Part shown: positions 8,960 to 17,730 of the stretch, in pieces
Layout of the letters: the number at the start of each line of letters is the position of its first letter
How positions within the stretch are numbered: position 1 is the stretch's first letter
Assembly: GCF_000218875.1 (NCBI RefSeq)
Contig: NC_015709.1
Coordinates: 806,001 to 870,000 of the forward strand
Reading direction: 5' to 3'
DNA from: Zymomonas mobilis subsp. pomaceae ATCC 29192
GTDB lineage: Bacteria; Pseudomonadota; Alphaproteobacteria; Sphingomonadales; Sphingomonadaceae
DNA length: 64,000 nucleotides
Position numbers and translations under genes: made by a program
The notes under the pieces: model-generated
Databases searched by the model: none
Told to the model about the DNA's origin: nothing
Seen by the model: the letters and a program-made list of their open reading frames with translations, nothing else

Positions 8960-9166
8960 ACCTCATTCTTTTTATCGGGTATAAGGGGTAATCGACTCCG
9001 TGCACCCTTAGCGTTTTCAGGACAGCTATTGCACTGTTCAGGAAAAGGATTAAAGCCCCATTTATAAAGTATTTTTGACCAATTTTTTTATAAATTCGGG
9101 ATTGTTAGCGTTTTTCCTGATTTCTTTATTCATCTTATACCCGAAATTGATAAAAGCTTTCTCTGA

Positions 9167-11125
9167 ATGATAAAAAATACGTCCTATTCCGATAAAAAGC
9201 TGTCACTATTTCGGCGGGCTTCTCGCTATGACAATTCCCAAAAAGGACTGTGGGACTATCTCACTGTTTACCATTGGCGGGCGATTACGCTGATTTTTTG
9301 GCTGATTACAGCGGGCTTTTTACTTTATATGCACCGCCACGGAATTCATTGGCTTTCCCTATCGGATACGGACGACAATCTGCGTTTTGCCGAGGTACAG
9401 GATTGGTTGCATGGGCAAAAATGGTTTGATCTGGAACAGCATCGGTTAAACCCCCCTCAAGGGGCTAATATTCACTGGTCGCGGCTGGTTGATATTCCTA
9501 TTGCAGCCTTAATACTTCTGACCCAGCCTTTTCTTGGAACAGGGGGTGCTACTCGTTTTGCGGTGGCTGTGGCACCGCTTTTACCCCTAGGTGTCATCTT
9601 TTTTGGAAATGCCCTTACCTGTCGTCGTTTAATCGGGCCACATAGTTTTCTGATCGCGAATGGCCTGTTATTATGTGCGGGTATCGCCTTGGGCATGTTT
9701 CTTCCCCTTAGAATTGACCATCATGGTTGGCAGCTGGCTTTTTTAAGCTTGATGATCGCGGGTAATGCGGATCCTGATTTTAAAAGAGGGAGCCTAACCG
9801 TTGCGATTGCCTCCACGCTTTCGCTTATCATCGGCCTTGAAATGTTGCCTTATATTGCATTGACCGGCGGCATGCAGACTTTATTTTGGGTAGCCAATAT
9901 TCAGCGCGCCAAAGGACTAAGCTATTACGGTCTGACCTTAGCCTTTACCAGTTTTGTCGGCTGGTTGGCTTTTGCTTCTTATGCCAATCGTGGGCCAGTT
10001 TGTGATGCCCTATCGCCCGTCTGGTTAAGTGTCACTGTTGGTGGTGGCCTCTTACTCGCTTTAATAACACGCTTGCGAGGGGATTGGCCCTTACGCTTCA
10101 TAGCCGCCTTTATTGTAGGGATTATCATTGCTACCGGTTTTTCTTTGGCATGGCCGCATTGCCTTGGCCGCCCCGAAGGTATTTCGCCCGAACTAAATGA
10201 CCTATGGTTATCCCATGTCGGGGAAGCAAAACCTGTTTATACGCGTGATCTTAAAGTTATTATTCTTATTTTATCGCTTCCTGTCGTTGGAATAATCGCG
10301 CTTTTGCCAGCCTTATGGTGTAACCGATCATCGTTACGGATCGGCGGTTGGATAACGGTATTTCTTACATTTACAGCCGCTTTTGTAATGACCGCATGGC
10401 AAACACGAACAGCACCCGCTGCTCAGATATTAGCATTGCCTAGCTGTTGCTGGATCGTCATGCAGCTATGGCAGGGTATAAAAGTAGATAGGCCATGGAA
10501 AAGTAATTTATGGAGAAGTGTGACACTGCTTCTGCTGCTTTCTATTATAACCACCTTTTTACCTAGTCGATTAGTAGCTTGGTTGCATCCCGATCAGAAA
10601 AAGACAAAATCTTTGGGTTTAATTTCCAAATCACCCACCCACTCTAGAAAAACGAAATCCGAGAAAGAGAGCCCCTCCTATCCAACGCCCTCAACACCTC
10701 ATCCAGAACGGCGCTGTCCGACAATTCCAGCGCTTCAGGCTATTGAGGCATTGCCCCCTGCCACTATTTTAACTTTTGTCGATTTTGCCCCAAGACTGAT
10801 TGCGATGACCCATCATCGTGCAATAGCAGGCCCCTATCATCGTAATGGTACAGCCATTCTTGATGTACATCATGCTTTTCGGGGTAGTCAGCAACAGGCT
10901 GAAAATATTATAAGACGCCATGCCATTAGTCTGGTATTAGTTTGTCCGGGTATGCCCGAATCCTCAATTTATCTTAACGAAGCTAAAAATGGATTCTATG
11001 CGCAACTTGCGAAGGGTCAGGTGCCGTTATGGCTTGAAGCCGTGCCGTTACCTCAAAACTCCCCTTTTCTTTTATGGCGCGTCAAAGATCGTGACACACC
11101 TAATCCCCGTCATCACAATCCGTGA
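9167..11125 (+). CDS. Large polytopic membrane protein, GT-C/STT3-like, function unknown
   Basis: This 652-residue protein has about eleven to twelve hydrophobic segments and a Pro/Ser/Lys-rich cytoplasmic or linker stretch near residues 480-520, followed by a soluble C-terminus. After the first helix lies LSDTDDNLRFAEVQDWL and then NPPQGANIHWSRLVD. The acidic DTDD plus Arg arrangement in the first outside loop is like the loop-1 acidic motif of GT-C transferases (STT3, ArnT, PMT). Proteins with this loop are common in sphingomonads and are usually left as hypothetical. I infer a lipid-linked-sugar transferase. Thirty bases separate it from the PBP1A gene, so the two are probably cotranscribed. 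Confidence 0.75.
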   Translation: MIKNTSYSDKKLSLFRRASRYDNSQKGLWDYLTVYHWRAITLIFWLITAGFLLYMHRHGIHWLSLSDTDDNLRFAEVQDWLHGQKWFDLEQHRLNPPQGANIHWSRLVDIPIAALILLTQPFLGTGGATRFAVAVAPLLPLGVIFFGNALTCRRLIGPHSFLIANGLLLCAGIALGMFLPLRIDHHGWQLAFLSLMIAGNADPDFKRGSLTVAIASTLSLIIGLEMLPYIALTGGMQTLFWVANIQRAKGLSYYGLTLAFTSFVGWLAFASYANRGPVCDALSPVWLSVTVGGGLLLALITRLRGDWPLRFIAAFIVGIIIATGFSLAWPHCLGRPEGISPELNDLWLSHVGEAKPVYTRDLKVIILILSLPVVGIIALLPALWCNRSSLRIGGWITVFLTFTAAFVMTAWQTRTAPAAQILALPSCCWIVMQLWQGIKVDRPWKSNLWRSVTLLLLLSIITTFLPSRLVAWLHPDQKKTKSLGLISKSPTHSRKTKSEKESPSYPTPSTPHPERRCPTIPALQAIEALPPATILTFVDFAPRLIAMTHHRAIAGPYHRNGTAILDVHHAFRGSQQQAENIIRRHAISLVLVCPGMPESSIYLNEAKNGFYAQLAKGQVPLWLEAVPLPQNSPFLLWRVKDRDTPNPRHHNP

Positions 11126-11155
11126 TACTCTCTTCTCTCTGTAATTGACCATGAA

Positions 11156-13255
11156 ATGAGCCGCTCCTTTTCTAAACGTCCAACATCTCCACGCCGCTCG
11201 AAAAGAAAAATCCTGCATAGCTTCTTGATAGCTGGCGGGATTTTAGGCGCTGTCGTCATCGCTTTGGCGGTTCTTTTAGGGATAGCGGTCTATACTACTA
11301 AGAGTACGCTGCCCGATTTTGATAAACTGAAAGCGTCTCCGAATGGTCAAACCATTCGAGTGCATGCCAATGATGGCACAGTTATTGTCAATATGGGGCC
11401 GGGTTATGGACGCTGGATCCCTTATAACGAGATTCCCAAATCTATGACCGAGGCGATGATTGCTACAGAAGATCGTCGCTTCCGTTATCATCTTGGTGTC
11501 GATCCCATCGGTATGCTTCGGGCCGTTGGGATAGCCGTGCTACATCATGGACAAGGCCGCCGTTGGCAGGGCGCCTCCACCATTACCCAACAGCTGGCAC
11601 GGAATGTCTTTCTGACCAATAATTACAGCTTTGCCCGTAAAATTCGTGAAGCCATGCTTGCCCTCGCCTTGGAGCAGAAATTCACGAAAAACCAAATTCT
11701 AGAACTCTATCTTAATCGGGTTTATTTTGGCGGTGGTGCGTATGGTATAGATGCCGCATCCCGTAAATTTTATAATCACCCAGCGACTCAGCTGTCTTTG
11801 CCAGAAGCGGCTATTATTGCAGGTTTGGTAAAGGCCCCTTCCAATTATTCCCCGACGGCTGATCCCGAGGCTGCAATCGGACGCGGAAGAGTGGTCTTGG
11901 GGCTGATGGCAGAACAACATCTGATAAGCCCGACAGAACAAATTAACGCCGATCCTGAAAATGTTGGCTTATCCTCTGAACCGCATCAAAACGGGGTACG
12001 TTACTTTACAGATTGGGCCTTAGCCCAGCTTGATTCCTTGATCGAAACCAGTACTGAACCGATTGACGTGTGGACGACTCTTGATCTTACGATGCAAAGA
12101 GCAGCGGATACCACCATTCAAAACGCAACCCCTAAAGGGGCACAAGGTGCTCTTGTGACGCTTGATACCGATGGTGCAGTTCGAGCGATGGTCGGGGGAC
12201 GCGATTATGTTTCTTCTATTTATAACCGTGCGACGCAGGCCACGCGCCAACCCGGTTCCGCTTTCAAGCTATTTGTCTATTTGGCCGCTTTGGAAAATGG
12301 CGTTAAACCGGACGATCGTATCGTCGATGAACCCGTCACGATCAACGGTTGGAGCCCGCGGAATGCCTCCCGTCATTTTTCGGGCGACATCAATATTCGC
12401 ACCGCTTTTGCCTTTTCCCTTAATACTATTGCCGCTAAATTAGGTAATCAGGTCGGCTTCAATACCGTGGCAGCAATGGCGCAAAGATTGGGTATTACTA
12501 CCCCGATTGATGTGGTGCCTTCTATGGTGCTGGGAACCTCGGATGTGCGCCTTATTGATATGACACGCGCTTTTGCCGTTGTTGCCCGAAAGGGCATCGC
12601 GGTAACGCCTTATGGAATCAGCCGCGTTACGACAAGTTATGGTAAACTCCTTTATCAACATTCAACCGATGAAGATCGGGTCTTATTAGCCCCTTGGGTG
12701 GCCGCCGAAATGACTGATTTGTTGCAAACGGCTGTGGCAACGGGCACCGCACGGGCAGCACAAATCGGACGTCCTGTGGCCGGTAAAACGGGAACCACCT
12801 CGTCCAATCATGACGGATGGTTTATCGGCTTTTCCAGCGGCCTAACAACCGGCATTTGGATGGGGCGTGATGATTCAAAAACAGTACCCGGTCTATCAGG
12901 TGGCCACGCTCCTGCGGCTGCTTTCTCGCAATATATGCGGGTTGCTGTTGCAGATCGACCTGTCATGCCTTTTGAAACGCAAGTTACCTTGCCCGATACC
13001 CAAGTCGAGCCTGACGATGAAGCTTATTTCGGCGATGCTGCATCGTCTCAATCTGTCAATGGGACAGCAACTGATAGCGTCTCCTCCCCCGCACCGTCCG
13101 ATGGCCATGCAGAGGCAACTCCACCACCTTCATCACAGATTAAACCAGCAGAAAAAATGCCAACGAGATTAGATTCCGGTAAAGAAAAACCTGCCTCTAA
13201 TGATCAGGCATTGGATAAAAAATGGTTGGATAATGTTCTGGGTCAGAATGAATAG
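11156..13255 (+). CDS. mrcA: Bifunctional penicillin-binding protein 1A
   Basis: This 699-residue class A PBP polymerises and crosslinks peptidoglycan in the periplasm. A basic cytoplasmic N-terminus and one anchor helix (about 20-45) precede a GT51 transglycosylase domain with EDRRFRYHLGVDPIG and GASTITQQLARN. The transpeptidase domain follows with the active-site SxxK in RQPGSAFKLFVY, the SxN motif in AFSLNTIAAK and KTGTTSSNHDGWF. It lacks the long OB insert of gammaproteobacterial PBP1A and ends in a Ser/Pro/Lys-rich tail. The length fits alphaproteobacterial PBP1A/1C-like enzymes. It sits directly downstream of the polytopic gene ending at 11125. All catalytic motifs are intact. Confidence 0.93.
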   Translation: MSRSFSKRPTSPRRSKRKILHSFLIAGGILGAVVIALAVLLGIAVYTTKSTLPDFDKLKASPNGQTIRVHANDGTVIVNMGPGYGRWIPYNEIPKSMTEAMIATEDRRFRYHLGVDPIGMLRAVGIAVLHHGQGRRWQGASTITQQLARNVFLTNNYSFARKIREAMLALALEQKFTKNQILELYLNRVYFGGGAYGIDAASRKFYNHPATQLSLPEAAIIAGLVKAPSNYSPTADPEAAIGRGRVVLGLMAEQHLISPTEQINADPENVGLSSEPHQNGVRYFTDWALAQLDSLIETSTEPIDVWTTLDLTMQRAADTTIQNATPKGAQGALVTLDTDGAVRAMVGGRDYVSSIYNRATQATRQPGSAFKLFVYLAALENGVKPDDRIVDEPVTINGWSPRNASRHFSGDINIRTAFAFSLNTIAAKLGNQVGFNTVAAMAQRLGITTPIDVVPSMVLGTSDVRLIDMTRAFAVVARKGIAVTPYGISRVTTSYGKLLYQHSTDEDRVLLAPWVAAEMTDLLQTAVATGTARAAQIGRPVAGKTGTTSSNHDGWFIGFSSGLTTGIWMGRDDSKTVPGLSGGHAPAAAFSQYMRVAVADRPVMPFETQVTLPDTQVEPDDEAYFGDAASSQSVNGTATDSVSSPAPSDGHAEATPPPSSQIKPAEKMPTRLDSGKEKPASNDQALDKKWLDNVLGQNE

Positions 13256-13260
13256 ATAAA

Positions 13261-13318
13261 CCCTTTAATGAAAGGGTGAATCTAAAAAACATACCGGCGG
13301 TATTTATACCGCCGGTAT
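13261..13318. terminator. Tandem hairpins, intrinsic terminator(s) between PBP1A and glmU
   Basis: Two hairpins fill the gap between the convergent genes. The first is CCCTTT-AATG-AAAGGG (13261-13276). The second is a perfect 12-bp stem, ATACCGGCGGTA (13291-13302) with TACCGCCGGTAT (13307-13318). On the minus strand the second is followed by a run of T (the plus strand reads TAAAAAAC just before it), so it is a good terminator for glmU. It could also end PBP1A transcription, though no long T tract follows on the plus strand. Confidence 0.8.
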
Positions 13319-13360
13319 ATCTGTTTCATTCAAATAAATTAAATCAAACTTTTAAAGCGA

Positions 13361-14725
13361 TTATTTTTTCGCTTTGTCCTTGCTTTTATGAGCACGGAAG
13401 GCCTTCGCCCATAAAGATTTATTTTCTTGCCGCCCGCGTGCAATGGCCAAGGCATCATCAGGCACATTGCATGTCACGATAGAACCAGCAGCAATAATAG
13501 CCCCTGCACCGATACGCACGGGCGCAACCAAAGCACTATTTGAACCGATAAAGGCATTTTCCCCGATTTCTGTTCGGTATTTACCAAAACCATCATAATT
13601 GCAGGTTATCGTTCCGCCGCCTATATTGGCACCTGCGCCAATGGAAGCATCCCCGATATAGGTTAAATGATTAACCTTGGCGCCTTTTTCGACCTTGGCC
13701 TTTTTTATTTCGACAAAATTGCCGACTTTGGCTTTCTCGGCAATATCCGCCCCTGGACGTAAACGCGCAAAGGGTCCGATTTCGGCTTTTTCAGCAACCT
13801 CAGCCCCTTCAATATGACTAAAAGCGTGAATAGTAACGCCATCGCCAATCTTTACTTCAGGTCCAAAAAACACCTGCGGCTCAATAGTAACATCGCGTCC
13901 GATTTTTGTATCATAGCTGAACCATACAGTTTCAGGCGCGACTAAAGAAGCGCCTTCTTCCATAACCCTTGTACGTTTTCTAGTCTGCCAAACCGTTTCC
14001 AACTGCGCCAATTCAGAACGGTTGTTAACTCCAGTGACTTCCCATGCTTCTGCTTCAACGGTGACGGCGACATCACCATCCACTAAGGCCAACATAACAA
14101 TATCCGGTAAATAATATTCACCTGCCGCATTATTATTTTTGACCCGATCCAGTAAGGGCCACAGGTCAGCTGACCTTATGGCGAGTAAACCGCTGTTACA
14201 AAGATTTATTTGCCGCTCTTTTGGATTAGCGTCTTTGTACTCAACCATTTTTACAATATGATTGTTCTCACCCGTCAGAATACGGCCATATTGACGAGGA
14301 TCATCAGGACGAAAGGCTAGAACTGCAACTTTCGGTTTATCCGCTTGATGGAGACGGCTCAATAAATGTTGGATCGTTTTTGGTTGCACTAAAGGAACAT
14401 CGCCATAAAGAATGACAATGTCCCCTTTAAATTCTTCCAAGGCTGATTTAGCCTGATTAACAGCATGGGCCGTGCCTAATTGCTCATTTTGGGTAACCGG
14501 CGTGACAGACAGCGACATTTTTTCAAGATAGCGCTCTACCTGATTCCGTCCAGAACCTGTTACAAGAATGGTATAAACCGGTTCAAGCGGTGCAATAGTT
14601 TCAAGCACCCAACCCAAAAGCGGACGACCGGCTAAGGGATGCAAGATTTTATGGATATCGGAACGCATTCGTGTTCCCTTACCCGCAGCAAGGATAACAG
14701 CAGAAAAAGGCTTATGAGTAGTCAT
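13361..14725 (-). CDS. glmU: Bifunctional UDP-N-acetylglucosamine pyrophosphorylase / glucosamine-1-phosphate acetyltransferase
   Basis: This 454-residue enzyme makes UDP-GlcNAc, the precursor of peptidoglycan and lipid A. The N-terminal uridylyltransferase domain (about 1-230) begins with AVILAAGKGTRMRSD, the nucleotide-binding loop, and includes VILYGDVPL. The C-terminal left-handed beta-helix (about 250-454) shows hexapeptide repeats, the acetyl-CoA/GlcN-1-P region ARLRPGADI and KVNHLTYIGDASIG, and CNYDGFGKYRTEIGENAFIGSN. ATG at 14725 is the start: AGGAGAG lies seven bases upstream and the family N-terminus begins there, whereas an upstream in-frame start (14791) adds an unrelated leader. 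It converges with PBP1A and is divergent from gph. Confidence 0.96.
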   Translation of the reverse strand: MTTHKPFSAVILAAGKGTRMRSDIHKILHPLAGRPLLGWVLETIAPLEPVYTILVTGSGRNQVERYLEKMSLSVTPVTQNEQLGTAHAVNQAKSALEEFKGDIVILYGDVPLVQPKTIQHLLSRLHQADKPKVAVLAFRPDDPRQYGRILTGENNHIVKMVEYKDANPKERQINLCNSGLLAIRSADLWPLLDRVKNNNAAGEYYLPDIVMLALVDGDVAVTVEAEAWEVTGVNNRSELAQLETVWQTRKRTRVMEEGASLVAPETVWFSYDTKIGRDVTIEPQVFFGPEVKIGDGVTIHAFSHIEGAEVAEKAEIGPFARLRPGADIAEKAKVGNFVEIKKAKVEKGAKVNHLTYIGDASIGAGANIGGGTITCNYDGFGKYRTEIGENAFIGSNSALVAPVRIGAGAIIAAGSIVTCNVPDDALAIARGRQENKSLWAKAFRAHKSKDKAKK

Positions 14726-14934
14726 AACAAAAACTCTCCTATAGCGGGCTATTGCCACGAACTTCTTGCCATTTCCAGAATGCGATCTCACTTATTTCAA
14801 GGATAAAGACCGCTATTACCTGATGGCTATCTTTCATTTTTCAGCTAAATCGCCTTCAATTTTCTGTATTTCGCCAATTTTTTTGGAAAAAGGCGAATAA
14901 AATCTATTATTCAGTCAGGGACCCTTTACACATC

Positions 14935-15636
14935 ATGACCCAATTTCCTTTTAGTGTCGTCGGCTTTGATCTTGACGGTACCCTTATCGATAGTTCAGCG
15001 GACCTTCATGCGGCTCTTGATTATGCTTTGACTGAAATGGGACGACAAGTGCCCCCACAAGAACAAGTTGAAAAGATGATTGGAAAAGGCATTCGACAAT
15101 TACTGGAACAAGCCTTGGAGGCAACCGGCGGAAAAGATGATACGCTGATCGCGCGGGGTTTCCCCCTGATGCTAGAATATTACAAAAAGCATGTCCTCGT
15201 TTATACCGAACCCTTTGAAGGCGTTGAACCGGCTTTGAAAGAATTGAAGGCACGTGGTGTAAAGCTTATTATCTATACGAATAAACCCGAATGCTTAGCA
15301 CGACCTATTATCGCACAATTAGGATGGTCCTCTTATTTTTCTATGATTATCGGAGGAGATAGCTATCCCGTCCGAAAACCAGATCCACGACCACTTTTAG
15401 AGGCTATTAGGACGTTAGGTGGTGGAAAAGCAGCCTTTGTCGGGGATTCTATCACGGATGTGAAGACAGGTCATAACGGTCATTTGCCAGTCATTTTAGT
15501 AAGCTTTGGATATTCTGATGTTCCGGTTAAAGCGCTGGGGGCTGATCAAATTATCGATGATTATCATGAATTAATACCGGCATTAGCCAGCCTACAAAAG
15601 GTTGATATGTTGTTATCTTCTGAAAAGCCCGATTGA
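14935..15636 (+). CDS. gph: Phosphoglycolate phosphatase (HAD superfamily)
   Basis: This 233-residue HAD hydrolase is assigned to phosphoglycolate phosphatase. HAD motif I is FDLDGTLIDSS with nucleophile Asp12 and acid/base Asp14; motif II is LIIYTNKP; the motif III Lys lies in VRKPDPRPL; motif IV is FVGDSITDVKTG. The small alpha-helical cap (about 18-85) is type C1. Substrate assignment rests on overall resemblance to Gph and could include other phosphomonoesters. The stop codon directly abuts the tamA ATG with no gap, so gph-tamA-tamB looks like one operon. Confidence 0.88.
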   Translation: MTQFPFSVVGFDLDGTLIDSSADLHAALDYALTEMGRQVPPQEQVEKMIGKGIRQLLEQALEATGGKDDTLIARGFPLMLEYYKKHVLVYTEPFEGVEPALKELKARGVKLIIYTNKPECLARPIIAQLGWSSYFSMIIGGDSYPVRKPDPRPLLEAIRTLGGGKAAFVGDSITDVKTGHNGHLPVILVSFGYSDVPVKALGADQIIDDYHELIPALASLQKVDMLLSSEKPD

Positions 15637-17730
15637 ATGGGGCTTTTTATAAAGCGGCTTTTCTTTTTTCAGCGGCTTTCTTTTGGGCTAAGTATTTTTT
15701 TGCGATGTCCACCCTCATGGTTTATCGCCGTGCTTATCCTTTTTATTTATATTGAACCGCTTATGGCTAAGCCTGAGCCTGCAAAAAAACCGCTATCCAG
15801 TGAGAATACAGTTAATATTGATGCCCCCCTTGAATCTTGGCCTGATCTTGGGGTGGACTGGCCCGATTTGAATGCACCTGATATTAAAAGCGATAATAAC
15901 GAGACCACGCTTCAGCCTGCTGTCAAAATACCGGATAAAAAAATTATATCCTCTCAACAAGATAAAACAAACTCTGCCTCTTATGTTTCAGAGAATGTTT
16001 CTGGCTATCATTATAAGGTAAAAATAATAGGTTTACCGTCCCATGATCACACATGGTTAACACGTTTTAACAGCGTATCTACCCTTTATACGCTCCGTCG
16101 CAAGCGGGCTAATATGGCCCAAATTCATCGTCGTATTCGAGACGACAGTATCAGCTTAACCACAATTCTACAAACGAGCGGCTATTACGATGCCGAAGTT
16201 CAATCTGAAATGACGCCCATACCTGAAAAGCACAAAATTACTATCGCTTTTATTGTCCATGCTGGGCCACTTTATCGCTTTTCAGAAGTGCAGTTAACGG
16301 GTTTGGACAAACAGGATACACCCCAATTAGGTTTGCAGCATATCTATCCTTTACATCAGGATGATCCTGTTGATCAGGGAAAGATCATTGCAGCCAATCA
16401 ACAGCTTGAAAAACAATTGGGACATCTGGGTTTTCCTTTCGCGAAGATTTCACCACCCGATATTATCGTAGATCATAAAACCCTTTCTGGCAGCATGACG
16501 ATGAATATCGATACAGGGCAACAACAACGTTTCGGTCAGATTATTCTTAAAGAGAATAGCCGCCCGATAGATGTTCAGCATTTCAATGAAATAGCCCGTT
16601 TCCATCCGGGAAAGGTTTATGATTCCCAATTAATTGACGATTTAAGAAGAGCCGTTATTCAAACCAGCCTTGTTTCTACTATTCAGCTAACTCCGGTTCC
16701 AGATCCCAACCATCCGAATATTACAGATATTGTCGTTTCTACCGAAAAAGCGCCTCTTCATACGATTGCAGGCACTATTGGATATGGAAATGGTGAAGGG
16801 GTTAGATCAGATGTCAGTTGGACACATCGTAATATGGTCAAACCTGAAGGGGCAGTTACTTTTTCAGGTATTTTAGGTACCCGTGATCAAGGTGTCGGGG
16901 CAGCGCTAAGACAAGGAAACAAAGGCGCGCGTGATAGAATTCTTTCCTCCAGTTTATCCGTTCTCCATACGAAAAGACGCGCCTATGACGCCCGTACAGC
17001 GACTTTATCCGCAAGTTTTGAGCGGGAAACTAATATCATTTGGCAAAAGAAATGGATATGGTCGATTGGCGGACAATTTATCGCTTCAGATGAAAAAGAT
17101 AATGCCTATTCTGCGAATGGTGCAGGGCGACGTCAATATTTGATTGCAGCCTTACCGGGAGAGCTCGGCTATGATAGCAGTGACAACCTCCTAAATCCGA
17201 CACGCGGTATCCGACTGAGCGCCCATGCTTCGCCGGAAATTTCTTTTTTACATAAAACGGTGCCCTATGTTCGAACCCAAATTGATGCCAGCGGTTATCA
17301 ACCGCTTGGAGAAAATATTGTTTTGGCTGGGCGTGTAAGATTGGGTTCTATTGTCGGTAGTAGCAGTAGCGATCTTGCCCCTTCCCGTCGCTATTATGTC
17401 GGAGGCGGTGGCTCGGTTCGGGGATTCAGCTATCAAGCAATCGGCCCTTTAAATGCGAATAGACAACCCCTCGGTGGTTCCAGTATGGCTGAATTTTCAA
17501 TCGAGACGCGCTTTCGGTTCGGGGATTTGGGCATCGTTCCTTTTTTAGATGCCGGTAATCTTTATACCTCGACCTTACCGCGTTTCAGTAGTTTGCGTTT
17601 AGGCACAGGCATCGGGTTACGTTATTATACCAGTTTCGGCCCAATGCGGGTGGATTTGGGAACTCCGCTACATCGTCGTGCCGGTGAAAACCGGATTGGT
17701 GTTTATGTTTCTTTAGGACAAGCTTTCTGA
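15637..17730 (+). CDS. tamA: Outer-membrane assembly factor TamA (Omp85 family)
   Basis: This 697-residue outer-membrane protein works with TamB in export of autotransporters and/or lipid transport. A long N-terminus contains a hydrophobic signal-like segment (about 28-44, ending PLMA). After a Pro/Asp-rich stretch come POTRA-like modules (about 125-370), with typical GPLYRFSEVQLTG and FGQIILKENSRPIDVQHF blocks. The C-terminal half is the 16-strand barrel, with the Omp85 signature VRGFSYQAIGPLN (the VRGF/Y motif) and a terminal Phe in VYVSLGQAF, the usual BAM recognition signal. It starts immediately after the gph stop, and its TGA overlaps the tamB ATG (TGATG). Distinction from BamA rests on the tamB neighbour. 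Confidence 0.92.
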   Translation: MGLFIKRLFFFQRLSFGLSIFLRCPPSWFIAVLILFIYIEPLMAKPEPAKKPLSSENTVNIDAPLESWPDLGVDWPDLNAPDIKSDNNETTLQPAVKIPDKKIISSQQDKTNSASYVSENVSGYHYKVKIIGLPSHDHTWLTRFNSVSTLYTLRRKRANMAQIHRRIRDDSISLTTILQTSGYYDAEVQSEMTPIPEKHKITIAFIVHAGPLYRFSEVQLTGLDKQDTPQLGLQHIYPLHQDDPVDQGKIIAANQQLEKQLGHLGFPFAKISPPDIIVDHKTLSGSMTMNIDTGQQQRFGQIILKENSRPIDVQHFNEIARFHPGKVYDSQLIDDLRRAVIQTSLVSTIQLTPVPDPNHPNITDIVVSTEKAPLHTIAGTIGYGNGEGVRSDVSWTHRNMVKPEGAVTFSGILGTRDQGVGAALRQGNKGARDRILSSSLSVLHTKRRAYDARTATLSASFERETNIIWQKKWIWSIGGQFIASDEKDNAYSANGAGRRQYLIAALPGELGYDSSDNLLNPTRGIRLSAHASPEISFLHKTVPYVRTQIDASGYQPLGENIVLAGRVRLGSIVGSSSSDLAPSRRYYVGGGGSVRGFSYQAIGPLNANRQPLGGSSMAEFSIETRFRFGDLGIVPFLDAGNLYTSTLPRFSSLRLGTGIGLRYYTSFGPMRVDLGTPLHRRAGENRIGVYVSLGQAF

